Notes under the pieces: generated by a model
Databases searched by the model: none
Told to the model about the DNA's origin: nothing
The model's input: the letters and a program-made list of their open reading frames with translations, nothing else
DNA from: Candidatus Opimibacter skivensis
Lineage (GTDB): Bacteria; Bacteroidota; Bacteroidia; Chitinophagales; Saprospiraceae
Assembly: GCA_016721905.1 (NCBI GenBank)
Contig: JADKHH010000033.1
Location: 410,001 to 446,407, forward strand
Direction of reading: 5' to 3'
DNA length: 36,407 nt
Made by a program: the position numbers and the translations under genes
Shown: piece by piece, positions 36,367 to 36,407 of the stretch
Layout of the letters: each line of letters opens with the position of its first letter
Numbering within the stretch: the first letter of the stretch is position 1

Positions 36367-36407
36367 TTACTGTGTAAATGTAATTCATCTTTACGGCAGA
36401 AAAGGCG

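Noticed and set aside
6769..36389. Identical 16-mer CTGTGTAAATGTAATT at 6769-6784 and 36374-36389
   Set aside because: One copy is coding (TolC N-terminus), the other is upstream of the GT-C gene; similarity does not extend, so chance is likely.

Overview
The window looks like a chromosomal stretch from a member of the Bacteroidota, most likely a Saprospiraceae-type bacterium. This is inferred from DUF4270 and DUF4290 family proteins, a type IX secretion (T9SS) C-terminal sorting domain, a very large secreted protein built from 70-residue repeats, many predicted lipoproteins, and TAnnTTTG-type -7 promoter boxes. There is no phage, plasmid, CRISPR array or transposase gene.

Layout. 1-3790 (-): a giant exported repeat protein whose C-terminus lies off the left edge. 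3964-5249 (+): a type II NADH dehydrogenase-like enzyme. 5288-9776 (-): a tripartite efflux set (adaptor, MacB-type permease, TolC-type channel) with no ATPase. 9977-15899 (+): serC, a YgjP-like metallopeptidase, a BNR-repeat exported protein, a truncated HicB, a lipoprotein MsrB and an assimilatory sulfate reductase (cysH). 16133-25401 (+): an NAD-dependent epimerase, a stand-alone glycogen-synthase N-domain homologue, DUF4270, glmS, DUF4290, a large GT-C-like membrane protein and an FkbM methyltransferase, which together suggest cell-envelope sugar metabolism. 25487-28238 (-): RNase R overlapped by a small acidic protein. 28322-31443 (+): an exported trio of lipoprotein, small beta-barrel and di-heme peroxidase. 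31553-31664 (+): a candidate structured small RNA with its own promoter box and T-tract, possibly 6S-like. 31746-33613 (-): htpG. 33614-34582: a gene-free stretch with promoter-like sites, hairpins and a 124-bp direct repeat. 34583-36366 (-): a second GT-C-like membrane protein.

Two window-wide properties stand out. First, at least seven and probably eight single-base frame breaks interrupt otherwise well-conserved genes, including htpG and ndh. Three of them look like the same change (CTG to CTTG), so most are probably sequence errors rather than pseudogenes. Second, most intergenic gaps are filled with stammering short-word repeats, and several word families recur at distant gaps and in both orientations.

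The most interesting candidates are the small RNA beside htpG, the divergent sigma-54-like sites upstream of htpG, the GT5-domain protein lacking its ADP-glucose motif in a block with DUF4270 and glmS, and the dispersed intergenic repeat families. All functional names come from reading translated sequence by eye; no database search was run.
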